A stretch of DNA of 64,000 nt from positions 372,001 to 436,000 of the forward strand of contig NZ_JAGRQH010000002.1 of NCBI RefSeq assembly GCF_018122595.1. The letters are read 5' to 3'. Positions 44,749 through 56,636 of the stretch are shown here, piece by piece. Both the position numbers and the translations under genes were made by a program. Source of the stretch: Neokomagataea anthophila (lineage in GTDB: Bacteria; Pseudomonadota; Alphaproteobacteria; Acetobacterales; Acetobacteraceae). Positions within the stretch are counted from its first letter, which is position 1; each line of letters opens with the position of its first letter. The notes under the pieces were generated by a model. It saw only the letters and a list, made by a program, of their open reading frames with translations. It did no database searches and was not told the DNA's origin.

Positions 44749-46905
44749 GTGGCCATACCGCACACATTGCACCAAACAACACACTCGGCTTTCTCTTCTG
44801 AAGCCCTCACAACATGTGATAAAGAACCTATTCATCGTCCCGGAGCCATACAAAATTATGGCTTGTTACTCGTTGCCAAGGCTCAAACTCTTCAAGTAAT
44901 TTCCGGTGCGGGTGACATCGAAAAGCGCCTTACTCCCCAGTGGCTAGGTCAAGAGCTCTCAGGCCTTTTATCCCAACCCCCTGAAGTCTTTTTCTCTCCG
45001 TCCTCCACAAGCAATCTTTCGGTTCAAGGGGATAGTGGAGAGCATTTCACCATCATTGTGCACCAAATAGAACATTATATCGTTGTCGAATTAGAACCAG
45101 CCACAACGCATTTCCCATTCACAGCACATATTCTTAGTGAAATAGATTCAATATCAGAACGTTTTGAGCGCAGTCCCAACGTTGCAACACTCTGCCGACA
45201 AGGCGCTGATGCCTTCAGAAAAATTACAGGCTTTGACCGTGTTTTAATTTTTCAATTCCTCGAAAATGGCGATGGGCGCGTCGTTGCTGAAAGCCGAAAT
45301 GACGTCTTTCCATCTCTTATGCATCATCATTTTCCAGCAAGTGATATTCCAAAACAAGCCCGCGCTCTTTATCTTAAAAACCGCGTACGCTCTATTCCCG
45401 ACGCCCATACAAGCGCCACACCACTAAGGCCCTCACTCCCCGAACTCGCCACGCTTGACCTCAGCCCAGTGCAAGTCCGGGCCATCTCACCCGTGCACTT
45501 ACAATATCTGATCAATATGCAGGTTACGGCATCTGCCTCCGTTTCCCTCATCATCGACGGAGCATTATGGGGCCTGATTACGTGTCATCATGCGACACCA
45601 CATTTCTTAACACGTGACCTCCGCAGCTTTTGCCGCACGTTCTCTGGCATCATGTCCCGGCAATTACACGCCAAAGAAGAACTCACCACGTTTCAAGAAC
45701 GCCTACGCATCAAAAATATTATCGATCATATTGCTTCAGAACTGAATACGCTTGAAACACTCGACGCCACGCTGCGAACCAAGCTCTACTCTTTCATGAA
45801 GCTCATTCCCTGCGATGGCTTCGCTATTATCAGCGCAGAAACCATTACACGCCAAGGGACACTTCCCCCTGATGATACCTTGCGTGACGTTCAGTCATGG
45901 CTCACAAAACATAGCCCCTCAGGGCTATACACCCATGCCCATTTTCAAGACGCTTACCCGCCGGCCGCCGCATGGTCTGACCAAATGGCTGGCCTCACCA
46001 CAATTACCCTCCCATTTGCCCCCACCCTCACACTTTTATGGGGACGTGTTGAAGTCGTGCAGACCATCGAATGGGCCGGGAACCCACACAAACAATTACC
46101 AGATCAAAACTCCGTCCTACGACCCCGCCACTCTTTTGAGACATGGCGCCAAACCGTCACAGGAAAGGCAGCACCTTGGTCAGTCGAACACACGCAGGCA
46201 GCCAGTCGCCTACGCCAAATTTTATTGACAGAGCACCACAAACGCATGCTCACCGCGCTCAATACGCGCTTAGAAGCCACTTTACTGGAGCGTGAATCCC
46301 TACTCGAAGAGAAAGATCTGTTTATTCGTGAGGTCAACCACCGTGTTCAAAACTCTCTCCAGATGGTTTCCTCATTTTTACATCTCCAAAGCCGCTCAGC
46401 ATCAACCCCGGAAACAGCTACCGCCCTGACCGAAGCCCAAAACCGTATTGCTGCCATCAACCTCGTGCATCGTCGACTGTATCAAGACAAACATCTCGGC
46501 GTTGTTGACCTCGCCCGTTATTTAGACGAACTGATCGAAGACGTCCTCACATCATGCGGAGCCGAGTGGCGGCATGATCTGCAAACGTCTTTAACGTCTA
46601 TGACCATAGAAGTCGATCGCGCCATCAATATTGGTCTGATCGCTACAGAACTGCTGATCAACGCTACAAAATACGCTTATGCAGGAAAAGCTGGCCCATT
46701 ACACATCACACTGTCACAGCATGGCCAACGCCTGACGCTACAAGTTGCTGACCAAGGCGAGAACACAAACTCCCCTACAGAAGAAGGCTTTGGTCGCCGT
46801 ATGATCCGTAACATCGTGCACACGCTCAATGGCACGATAGACTACACAGACCTACAACCAGGCCTCTCAGCAACACTGAGCTTACCACTCACCACTCCCC
46901 GCTGA
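44749..46905 (+). CDS. Bacteriophytochrome sensor histidine kinase
   Basis: A 718-residue red/far-red light sensor kinase with domain order PAS-GAF-PHY-HisKA_2-ATPase. The biliverdin attachment cysteine is Cys23 in TTCDKEPIHRPGAIQNYG. The GAF domain holds FPASDIPKQAR (Asp199) and SPVHLQYL (His250), both chromophore contacts. The PHY tongue has the PRHSF motif (residues 459-463). The kinase part has phospho-accepting His531 in REVNHRVQNSLQ, the HisKA_2 type, and an ATPase with ELLINATKYAY. Everything needed for photosensing seems intact. The GTG start is weak. No response regulator or heme oxygenase gene lies beside it. Confidence 0.92.
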   Translation: MAIPHTLHQTTHSAFSSEALTTCDKEPIHRPGAIQNYGLLLVAKAQTLQVISGAGDIEKRLTPQWLGQELSGLLSQPPEVFFSPSSTSNLSVQGDSGEHFTIIVHQIEHYIVVELEPATTHFPFTAHILSEIDSISERFERSPNVATLCRQGADAFRKITGFDRVLIFQFLENGDGRVVAESRNDVFPSLMHHHFPASDIPKQARALYLKNRVRSIPDAHTSATPLRPSLPELATLDLSPVQVRAISPVHLQYLINMQVTASASVSLIIDGALWGLITCHHATPHFLTRDLRSFCRTFSGIMSRQLHAKEELTTFQERLRIKNIIDHIASELNTLETLDATLRTKLYSFMKLIPCDGFAIISAETITRQGTLPPDDTLRDVQSWLTKHSPSGLYTHAHFQDAYPPAAAWSDQMAGLTTITLPFAPTLTLLWGRVEVVQTIEWAGNPHKQLPDQNSVLRPRHSFETWRQTVTGKAAPWSVEHTQAASRLRQILLTEHHKRMLTALNTRLEATLLERESLLEEKDLFIREVNHRVQNSLQMVSSFLHLQSRSASTPETATALTEAQNRIAAINLVHRRLYQDKHLGVVDLARYLDELIEDVLTSCGAEWRHDLQTSLTSMTIEVDRAINIGLIATELLINATKYAYAGKAGPLHITLSQHGQRLTLQVADQGENTNSPTEEGFGRRMIRNIVHTLNGTIDYTDLQPGLSATLSLPLTTPR

Positions 46906-47076
46906 CAGGCCATAAAGCCTTAGTGCAGAGGTAGAAAAGACACCCTATTGGGCTGACGGGCGACCAAAGGCGCGCCCGACCGAGAAACTACCCACCCCTA
47001 GGCAATATCTGCCACACAGCACGACGAGATCAGGCCGTCACATAGTTCCTTGAACCATTAGTAAACGGCCCCGTTC

Positions 47077-48516
47077 TTACCCTACAAGGTTACCTTCTTT
47101 ATCCACCAATGAAATGGGGTAATCCCCTGTAAAGCATGCGTCACAGTACCGCGTTGCACCCTCATCGCGGCCTGTATGGCCCAATGCACGATACAAACCA
47201 TCAAAGCTAACAAAGGCGAGGCTCTCTACACCAATCGCTTTAGCCATTTCTTCAACCGTATGGTTCGCCGCCATCAGCTTGCTCTCTTCAGGCGTATCAA
47301 TCCCATAGAAACAAGGGTGCTTGGTCGGCGGTGACGTAATCCGCATATGCACTTCTGATGCACCCGCCGCACGCACCATATCCACAATCTTGCGAGACGT
47401 CGTACCACGCACGATGGAGTCATCCACCAAAATCACACGCTTACCAGCCAGAACAGCCCGGTTAGCAGAGTGCTTCATCTTTACGCCCAAATTACGGATC
47501 TGATCCGTAGGCTCAATAAAGGTACGGCCAACGTAATGGTTACGAATGATCCCAAGCTCAAAAGGAATATTGCTTTGCGCAGCATAACCAATGGCGGATG
47601 GAACCCCGGAATCCGGCACAGGCACCACAACATCTGCCTCAACACCACTTTCCAGAGCCAATTCAGCGCCGATCTTTTTACGCGCTTCATAAACCGGAAC
47701 ATTTTCCAACACAGAGTCTGGGCGAGCAAAGTAAATATGCTCAAACACACAGAAACGTGCCCCTTGGTCACCAAATGGATGAAGCGAGCGAATGCCGTGC
47801 TCATCAATCACCACGACTTCGCCTGGCTCAATATCGCGCACATAATCCGCGCCGATAATATCCAGAGCACAAGTTTCCGATGACAGAACCCAGCCGCCAT
47901 TCCCCGCCTCATGACCCGGCAGACGGCCCAACACCAGCGGACGCACACCGAGCGGATCCCGCATACCAATCAACCCATCATTCGGCGTCAAGGTAATGAG
48001 AGAATACGCCCCCTTAACCTGCTTCACAGCATCAAGGAAACGATCCAAAACATTTGAATAAAGCGAAATCGCAATCAAATGAATAAACACTTCTGTGTCT
48101 GTCATTGATTGAAAAATACAACCGCGCTTAACCAAGGCCTGCTTCAGGGTCGCGGAGTTCGTCAGGTTACCATTATGCGCAACGGATAAACCACCGAACT
48201 CATAATCAGCATAAAGTGGCTGTACGTTACGAACATGCGTGCCACCCGTCGTTGCGTAACGGTTATGGCCAATGGCCACCGGCCCCGGCAATGACGCGAT
48301 AACGCGGCTATCGCCAAACACATCACCAACTAGGCCAAGCCCCTTATGCTGGTGAAAGCGTTCTCCATCGAAGGACACAATGCCCGCCGCTTCTTGCCCA
48401 CGGTGCTGCAACGCATGCAAGCCAAGGGCAGTCAACGCCGCAGCGTCCGGAACGCCCCAAACGCCAAACACGCCACATTCTTCATAAGGGCGGTTGGAGG
48501 TTTCGTTCAGGTTCAT
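47077..48516 (-). CDS. purF: Amidophosphoribosyltransferase
   Basis: A 479-residue enzyme that makes 5-phosphoribosylamine from PRPP and glutamine, the first step of purine synthesis. A 13-residue propeptide precedes the glutaminase nucleophile Cys14 (EECGVFGVWG). The PRPP-binding motif RVILVDDSIVRGTTS is intact. Cysteines in FCVFEHIYFARPD, KHPCFYGID and YCDACFTGDYP match the iron-sulfur cluster set of the Bacillus-type enzyme. It is 28 bases downstream of cvpA, the classic gene pair. Confidence 0.98.
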   Translation of the reverse strand: MNLNETSNRPYEECGVFGVWGVPDAAALTALGLHALQHRGQEAAGIVSFDGERFHQHKGLGLVGDVFGDSRVIASLPGPVAIGHNRYATTGGTHVRNVQPLYADYEFGGLSVAHNGNLTNSATLKQALVKRGCIFQSMTDTEVFIHLIAISLYSNVLDRFLDAVKQVKGAYSLITLTPNDGLIGMRDPLGVRPLVLGRLPGHEAGNGGWVLSSETCALDIIGADYVRDIEPGEVVVIDEHGIRSLHPFGDQGARFCVFEHIYFARPDSVLENVPVYEARKKIGAELALESGVEADVVVPVPDSGVPSAIGYAAQSNIPFELGIIRNHYVGRTFIEPTDQIRNLGVKMKHSANRAVLAGKRVILVDDSIVRGTTSRKIVDMVRAAGASEVHMRITSPPTKHPCFYGIDTPEESKLMAANHTVEEMAKAIGVESLAFVSFDGLYRALGHTGRDEGATRYCDACFTGDYPISLVDKEGNLVG

Positions 48517-48544
48517 CGCAGCGTAGCCTTTCCACTAGACGGTC

Positions 48545-49105
48545 TCACCGGGCGTCATGGCCGCTTGTTGCTAAGGATGCAAGATGCGAACGCCACGACA
48601 AGGGCAGATATCCCACCAGACGCGTCTCTCCTGCAACAATATAGGGCGCAGTGAGACTTCTCTGCATCAGATAAGAAGCGGTCGTTTCAAAAAAAGCCCC
48701 CCCTATCAAACAAAGTGTGACGATCACCAAATACCCACGGAAAAGACCGTACCCCAACCCCAAAACACGATCGACACCACTCAACAGCCCAACACGAGCG
48801 ATACCCGCAATCTTACGCCCCACCATCGCCAAGAATAGAAGAGTCACCAGAAAAACAAGAATGCCGCTAAAAATCTGCAACAACCACACATCATGCACAT
48901 ACGGCGCCAAATAAGGCTCAAACATCATGTGCAAGCGATTCGTCACCGCGATGGCCATGACCCAAGAAAATAGACCCGATATTTCGGTGGCAAAACCCCG
49001 TACGAATCCCCCGAGGCCCGACAAAATAATGAGCGCAAGCACCACATCATCAAAGCGGGTTAACGCATCAAGAGAACCATGGGCCAGATCAGAAAAACTC
49101 TGCAT
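48545..49105 (-). CDS. cvpA: CvpA family membrane protein
   Basis: A 186-residue inner-membrane protein with four hydrophobic segments, for example VVLALIILSGLGGFVRGF, LFSWVMAIAVTN, LLQIFSGILVFLVTLLFLAMV and GLFRGYLVIVTLCLIGGAFF. CvpA was found through colicin V export but is widespread. Recent studies link it to envelope and bile stress. The order cvpA-purF is conserved in many proteobacteria. No obvious ribosome site precedes the ATG. Confidence 0.92.
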   Translation of the reverse strand: MQSFSDLAHGSLDALTRFDDVVLALIILSGLGGFVRGFATEISGLFSWVMAIAVTNRLHMMFEPYLAPYVHDVWLLQIFSGILVFLVTLLFLAMVGRKIAGIARVGLLSGVDRVLGLGYGLFRGYLVIVTLCLIGGAFFETTASYLMQRSLTAPYIVAGETRLVGYLPLSWRSHLASLATSGHDAR

Positions 49106-49177
49106 AATGACGCAGAGATGTACCTGAAAAATACGGTAGAGTCTCTTTTTGTTCTCATCACAAACAATAAAGAACCA

Positions 49178-49480
49178 TTAAGGCAGCTTTGTCGAACGAT
49201 AACGGCCATTTTTGCGTGGCCGAATACCTTGCTCACGCAAATCTTCTGCCAACTCTAAACGCGCCTCTAATTCAGCCCAAACATCACGCATATCAACCCC
49301 GCGCTGCTGCCAAATTTTTTCGAGAAGATACACCAATGATGCCCCCTCGCGCGCCAGACCTGTTCGATTATTCTGCATAACCTGTACAACACATTGCGCC
49401 GCACAGCCGCCTGTTTTTCGTGCCAAACGGTTAACACTTTTATTCGGCTCAAAGGGGGGATTTAGGTCTCTACGTGGCAT
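49178..49480 (-). CDS. HisE-like protein that has lost the catalytic residues
   Basis: A 100-residue protein whose central helices align by eye with phosphoribosyl-ATP pyrophosphatase (HisE/MazG fold). RKTGGCAAQCVVQVMQNN takes the place of the helix that carries the metal-binding EE..E motif, and REGASLVYLLEKIWQQRGV with DVWAELEAR takes the place of the EAADLLYH and following helix. The acidic metal ligands are replaced by Gly, Cys, Gln and Ser, so pyrophosphohydrolase activity is unlikely. A basic C-terminal tail (RPRKNGRYRS) could bind nucleic acid. It lies 69 bases downstream of thiC on the same strand. Confidence 0.65.
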   Translation of the reverse strand: MPRRDLNPPFEPNKSVNRLARKTGGCAAQCVVQVMQNNRTGLAREGASLVYLLEKIWQQRGVDMRDVWAELEARLELAEDLREQGIRPRKNGRYRSTKLP

Positions 49481-49549
49481 CCCCCCGATGATGCGTATAA
49501 TTTTCCACTCGGCGCAAGATTAACGCTGCGGAATTACCATTTATTACCC

Positions 49550-51618
<2,069 letters not shown>

Positions 51619-51777
51619 GCAGATAAGAATCAGCGTTCTACTTCATTTTGTCAATCATGCATTCTTTATCGCGCCTCTCACAACACTGTGCAGCATTACG
51701 GTCAGACTGACATAACCGTGACATTTATATCACCAATTTACCTCAACATAAAAAATATCAAAATACGCACTATCGCA

Positions 51778-51796
51778 AATGAGAATTATTATCATT
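51778..51796 (+). promoter_or_regulatory. Fur box upstream of the TonB-dependent receptor
   Basis: The 19-base site AATGAGAATTATTATCATT closely resembles the Fur consensus of alternating GATAAT/ATTATC hexamers. It lies 45 bases before the receptor ATG in A/T-rich DNA, consistent with repression by Fur when iron is plentiful. Confidence 0.75.
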
Positions 51797-51840
51797 TATA
51801 AGTTTGTAAAATTTTTTACATAATCCTAACGGAAACAGCA

Positions 51841-53961
51841 ATGTTCATCGCTCACAACACCACCTCTCACAGAAAGCACTTCCTCGTTTGCACAGCGCTC
51901 ACCATCATCTGCGCAAACATTTCTTTCTTCGCCCCCCCAAATGCATATGCTGCTGACACAACTGTTCCTAAAGCGATAACAGCTCAAACACCCTCCAAAT
52001 CTACCACCGATAAAAATACACCCACCGTTACCGGATCAACAGAATCCATTGTCGTCGTTGGGCAAAAGATTGATCACTTACAAAATACAAACAGCGCAAT
52101 CACTGTGCTTAAAAAGCTCGATTCTAACGAATATCGATCACTCTATGATGTTGTAAATCGTGTCCCGAACATGATTGGCAATGCCGCAGACATCCCAACA
52201 ATACGTGGCTTAACAGGCTCTGGTGCTGGCGGCGGCGTCTTCACTATTATGTCTGGAAGCCGCCCACGTACCGCCGTCATTATTGACGGTCTTCCCGAGA
52301 CATACGCTGGCCAGCGTTATGCCGATGCAGGCACATGGGATATGGAACAAGTCAGCATCCTGCGCGGCCCTCAAGCAACGACACAAGGCCGCAACGCTAT
52401 AGGCGGTGCCATCACACTTGCCAGCAAAGCCCCCACTCAATTCTGGCAAGCCGCAATCCGTGGCGGTTACGAAAGCGCTGGTAGCAAAGGCACATTTGCC
52501 GGAATGCTCTCAGGCCCCATTATTAAAGACGAACTTGCCTTCCGCATTACTGCCGATGGCGTGCGCGGCAACAGTTATATCCATTACCCCGGCACCAAGT
52601 GGCCCTTTAACCCAAGAGAAATTAACCAAACCTCAGTCCGCGGAAAGCTTTTATGGACACCTAAAGCCCTCCCTCAACTCAACGTCACTCTCATGGGTTG
52701 GCACCGTGAACAACATGGCGAATATCTCTACACCGCCACAGCACCGGACCTATTCCAATACCGCTTTGACAACACCAACATGAATACCCGCGTTACAGAC
52801 TCGAGCATAAATGAAGCCAGCCTTCGAGCGAATTACCAAATATCCAGCGCCCTTTCGAACCAAATCACCTACGGCCACATTTGGTACGATGCCATCTTCC
52901 GACAATCCAATGCTCTTGCCAGCAAAAATAGCCTCGCTCATTTTACACTTAAAGAACAAAACAATACCGTTGAAGACCGCTTCATTTACGCACCGACAGC
53001 ATCACGACTTAACGCAGTGGGTGGTTTATATTACTTCAACCGCGACCAAGATATTAAGTCCGATTTAGGTGTAAACGGCCCCGACAACGAACGGACCTAC
53101 GCCGCTTATGCTGATGGCACTCTTCACCTTATTGGTGGTCTCAACCTGATTGCTGGCGCACGCGTGGAACGCGAAGAGCAGAAACGCAATGTGTCTCTTT
53201 CATGGGGCAAAGTACAAAGCGACATTGGCACGACAATGTTCTTACCTAAAGGCGGTTTAAGCTATACATTTACTCCCGTTACCAGCGCCAGCTTTACGGT
53301 TCGACGCGGCTATAACCCTGGAGGTGGAGCCATTAACTGGTATACGGGATCTTACTACCAGTATAACAAAGAAACTGTTACCACTTATGAGCTAGGAGGA
53401 CACACAGAAATCCTCAACAAAAAGCTCAACCTTAATACCAATTTATTCTACAATGATTACCACTCTTACCAAGATCTCCTAAACTATACATTCGTCAATA
53501 TTCCACATGGGCATAGTTTAGGCCTTGAAGCCGAAGCCCTCTATAATTTCACACGCAGCTTCCGCGCTTTTGGTGGATTGGGCTTACTTGCCACCAAAAT
53601 TACAGATGCACCTGCTCAGTATAAAAACGTTGAAGGCACAAAATTCAGCAACGCTCCCACTGCGACCTTCAATGTCGGGCTTGAAAAAACCTTCAGGAAC
53701 GGCTTGTTCATCGGAACAAACTTCAACCATGTAGGGCGCTACGCACCGCAAATAGCAAGCGGACAGAGCGTACCTTCTGGGAACTACAATATTCTCAATG
53801 CAAATGTCGGGTACACATCCCGATACTACACTGTACGCCTATACATAAAAAACCTAACAAATGACCATATTATTTATAGCGGACAAAAATTGTGGTCTGG
53901 TCTTCAAGCACAAGTTGGTCAACCCCGCGCATTTGGCTTTACCGTTGATGGTCATCTCTAG
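51841..53961 (+). CDS. TonB-dependent outer-membrane receptor, probably for an iron complex
   Basis: A 706-residue receptor. The signal peptide (LVCTALTIICANISFFAPP, cut after AYA near residue 37) is followed by a TonB box (ESIVVVGQK, about residues 68-76). The plug domain runs to about residue 200 with VPNMIGNAADIPTIRG and VSILRGPQATTQGRNAIGG. A 22-strand barrel ends in an aromatic-containing FTVDGHL. A Fur box upstream points to a siderophore or other iron complex, but the ligand is unknown. Its base composition is more A/T-rich than most of the window, which may mean it was acquired from elsewhere. Confidence 0.92.
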   Translation: MFIAHNTTSHRKHFLVCTALTIICANISFFAPPNAYAADTTVPKAITAQTPSKSTTDKNTPTVTGSTESIVVVGQKIDHLQNTNSAITVLKKLDSNEYRSLYDVVNRVPNMIGNAADIPTIRGLTGSGAGGGVFTIMSGSRPRTAVIIDGLPETYAGQRYADAGTWDMEQVSILRGPQATTQGRNAIGGAITLASKAPTQFWQAAIRGGYESAGSKGTFAGMLSGPIIKDELAFRITADGVRGNSYIHYPGTKWPFNPREINQTSVRGKLLWTPKALPQLNVTLMGWHREQHGEYLYTATAPDLFQYRFDNTNMNTRVTDSSINEASLRANYQISSALSNQITYGHIWYDAIFRQSNALASKNSLAHFTLKEQNNTVEDRFIYAPTASRLNAVGGLYYFNRDQDIKSDLGVNGPDNERTYAAYADGTLHLIGGLNLIAGARVEREEQKRNVSLSWGKVQSDIGTTMFLPKGGLSYTFTPVTSASFTVRRGYNPGGGAINWYTGSYYQYNKETVTTYELGGHTEILNKKLNLNTNLFYNDYHSYQDLLNYTFVNIPHGHSLGLEAEALYNFTRSFRAFGGLGLLATKITDAPAQYKNVEGTKFSNAPTATFNVGLEKTFRNGLFIGTNFNHVGRYAPQIASGQSVPSGNYNILNANVGYTSRYYTVRLYIKNLTNDHIIYSGQKLWSGLQAQVGQPRAFGFTVDGHL

Positions 53962-53969
53962 TATATAAC

Positions 53970-54008
53970 ATTAAAGTGCTTCATTTATCAAAAATGAAGC
54001 ACTTTAAT
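53970..54008. terminator. Strong bidirectional terminator between the receptor gene and hemA
   Basis: A perfect 16-base stem (ATTAAAGTGCTTCATT at 53970-53985 with its complement at 53993-54008) has a 7-base loop. It lies between two convergent genes and ends in T-rich tracts on both strands. Confidence 0.88.
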
Positions 54009-54037
54009 ATTCCAATCAAACAGTCACTATATAAACA

Positions 54038-55249
54038 TTACAATCCATTTGTACGGCGCAATTGATACTCACGCCACAACGTATCCAATGCTTCAACCAA
54101 TTCATCGATCATACCATCATCATGCAGCGGCCCCGGAGTAATCCGCAGGCGCTCTGTTCCACGTGGCACAGTCGGATAATTGATAGGCTGAATATAATGA
54201 CCAAACCGCCGTAACAATGCATCGGACAGTTCACGGCACAACTGCGCGTCACCGACCATAACCGGCACAATATGGCTCGGGTTACCAACATGAGGAATAT
54301 TCTTCGCATCCAGCGCATCACGCAAATGAGCCACAGCATGCTGTTGCCCCTCTCGCTCTGCCGCATTGTCTCGCAAGTAACGCACACTCGCCAATGCACC
54401 AGCTGCAATCATCGGTGGCAAAGCCGTTGAGAAAATAAACCCTGACCCAAAAGAACGTACAAAGTCACATAAGGGCGCAGACGCAGCAATATAGCCGCCC
54501 ACAACCCCAAAACCCTTACCTAACGTTCCTTCAATGATCGTCAGACGATGAGACAGGCCAAGCTTTTCAGCGATCCCCCCACCCTGCTCACCATACATAC
54601 CGACAGCATGCACCTCATCGAGATATGTCATCGCACCATAACGGTCCGCGAGGTCACAAAAAGCTTCAATTGGGGCAATATCCCCATCCATTGAATATAC
54701 CGACTCAAAGGCAATAATCTTGGGCACATCAGCAGGCAGCGCTTGCAAACGGCGCTCCAGATCTTCCACGTCATTATGACGAAAAATCTGCTTCTCAGCA
54801 CGAGAATGACGAATACCTTCGATCATGGAAGCATGATTCAAAGCATCCGACAGCACCACACAATCTTTTAAACGCCCAGCAATCGTGCCGAGCGTTACCC
54901 AATTGGACAGATAACCCGAATTAAATAGTAGCGCCGCCTCTTTGCCATGCAAAGCCGCCAACTCTTTTTCAAGTTCAACGTGATAATGGTTCGTGCCAGA
55001 AATATTGCGCGTTCCGCCTGCACCTGCACCCGTCTCATCCAAGGCGGCATGCATAGCGTCTAAAACTGCTTTATTCTGGCCCATCCCCAAATAATCATTA
55101 GAGCACCACACTGTGACTTCTTGGCCTAAACCATGATGAAAAGCCTTTGGAAAGCGCCCGGCCCGACGTTCTAAATCAGCAAAATAACGATAGCTACCAT
55201 CGGCATGTAGTCCATCGAGTGCTGCTTGGAACATCTGATCATAATTCAT
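54038..55249 (-). CDS. hemA: 5-aminolevulinate synthase
   Basis: A 403-residue PLP enzyme that condenses glycine and succinyl-CoA to 5-aminolevulinate, the C4 route of heme synthesis typical of alphaproteobacteria. The PLP lysine lies in [14 protein letters not shown]. The glycine-rich [15 protein letters not shown] and [21 protein letters not shown] regions are conserved. The length is normal. The ATG at 55249 has AGGAG upstream, with a GTG immediately before it. Heme made here feeds the cytochrome c maturation genes at 36001-41302. Confidence 0.97.
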   Translation of the reverse strand: MNYDQMFQAALDGLHADGSYRYFADLERRAGRFPKAFHHGLGQEVTVWCSNDYLGMGQNKAVLDAMHAALDETGAGAGGTRNISGTNHYHVELEKELAALHGKEAALLFNSGYLSNWVTLGTIAGRLKDCVVLSDALNHASMIEGIRHSRAEKQIFRHNDVEDLERRLQALPADVPKIIAFESVYSMDGDIAPIEAFCDLADRYGAMTYLDEVHAVGMYGEQGGGIAEKLGLSHRLTIIEGTLGKGFGVVGGYIAASAPLCDFVRSFGSGFIFSTALPPMIAAGALASVRYLRDNAAEREGQQHAVAHLRDALDAKNIPHVGNPSHIVPVMVGDAQLCRELSDALLRRFGHYIQPINYPTVPRGTERLRITPGPLHDDGMIDELVEALDTLWREYQLRRTNGL

Positions 55250-55335
55250 CACGTTTTCTCCTGCTCGGCCCTATGTAAGAGACCTCCTACCTCACGCCAA
55301 GTACCCCCACCCAAGAGCCACAGCAAAAGAAGACA

Positions 55336-56343
55336 TTATACTGGTTCAACTGACCTTTTTACACGATATCGTCCCTTCCGAGACCTCGGCATCAAAGACT
55401 GCATCATCGTTTCCGGCGCAGCCAAAAGACCACCTGAAATCTCATCAGCCCCAACATCGCGCGCGAACGACAGTTGCTCCTGCAACTCCACACCACACAC
55501 CCTGATCCGCAAACCAAGAGACCGTACGGCCAACAAAGACGCCCTATAAAACGCGACACTCACCGGATCTAGAACGGACGTCTCATCCAGTTTTTTACAA
55601 ACATTCCCCGCACTCAACAGTACGGAGCAATCAAACTGTACACCGTCCAAAAGACCGCCAGACGCGCGCTCCTTTAATAAAGTCAAGCTCGAGGGCCCTT
55701 CACCAAAGCCTGAGACATAGACACCAACACCCCGGTCACGCAAAGCCGCCAAAGTAAAGCAGACCTCGGCATCATAATGCTGCAACCCTGCTTCCGAAAA
55801 AATCAAATCTAATAATGCTGCGTCAAAGCCCGTTTCTTCCAGCACCTCACCCAGCCGGGCATTAAACGCAGCATCCGGCGCTTCAACATCCGTCATACTC
55901 ACCAGAAGACGCCGTTCTTCACCCCATTGCACCGCCTGTAGACACGCCAAAGACAGCAAATCCCGATCAATTTTCTGGGCAGTGCTCTCAGCCCTTTTGC
56001 CCCGCACCTTACGCGCAACATGCCTGGGGACAGACAGGCCAAGAGCATTCATATCAACTGATGCCCCCAATAACCGTAGATTATGTGCATGATCCGACGT
56101 GAAACGGGACTGCCACCGCAAAGCTGGCGCCGCACCTTTTTGTCGTGCGCGTCGACTGCGCAGCGTGCTCGCAAATGTTGCCGTATTAAACTGGGCATCC
56201 TCACCACAAAATGCCCGCTTATCATCTCGGGACACCGACAACCGTGAAGCGCTTTCCGACACTTCCACTCGTGACTTTGATGCCTCTGCCCGCTCTAAGG
56301 CCATCATGGCAACGCCATCTTCGAAGGTGTTCAACGCTGGCAT
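55336..56343 (-). CDS. Protein with a degenerate EAL-like domain
   Basis: A 335-residue protein. The N-terminal 130 residues are basic and not recognised. From about residue 145 the order of strands and helices follows an EAL domain: VSMTDVEAPDAAFNARLGEVLEETG, LLDLIFSEAGL, GVGVYVSGFGEGPSSL (in place of LDDFGTGYSSL), DGVQFDCSVL, and VCGVELQEQLSFARDVGADEISGG near the end (quoted in parts). The EAL signature, the DD pair and the catalytic Lys/Glu positions are changed, so it should not hydrolyse cyclic-di-GMP but may bind it or a partner. It lies 86 bases upstream of hemA on the same strand and may be co-transcribed. AGGAG abuts the ATG. Confidence 0.65.
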   Translation of the reverse strand: MPALNTFEDGVAMMALERAEASKSRVEVSESASRLSVSRDDKRAFCGEDAQFNTATFASTLRSRRARQKGAAPALRWQSRFTSDHAHNLRLLGASVDMNALGLSVPRHVARKVRGKRAESTAQKIDRDLLSLACLQAVQWGEERRLLVSMTDVEAPDAAFNARLGEVLEETGFDAALLDLIFSEAGLQHYDAEVCFTLAALRDRGVGVYVSGFGEGPSSLTLLKERASGGLLDGVQFDCSVLLSAGNVCKKLDETSVLDPVSVAFYRASLLAVRSLGLRIRVCGVELQEQLSFARDVGADEISGGLLAAPETMMQSLMPRSRKGRYRVKRSVEPV

Positions 56344-56636
56344 CTCCTACTCTATTTCTAGAGATACTGGCGCCCACACCCCTAATATTTCCTTAATTCC
56401 CGAAGAATTTGCGTATTTTACCAACAAAAAACACCACGAGACACAGTTCGTCGCACATTATTCATTCGGCATGCCCAACTTAATAAACTATAATTGCCAA
56501 CAATACATGTGAAACGCCCATAAGGTTTTCACGTTCTACCCACAGTTTCACGCTTGTCTAAACGCCCCCAGACGTTCACTAGACAGCTCATTCCCTTTCA
56601 TAAAACGCTTTCTAAGCTCGACTAAGGACCCTGCAC

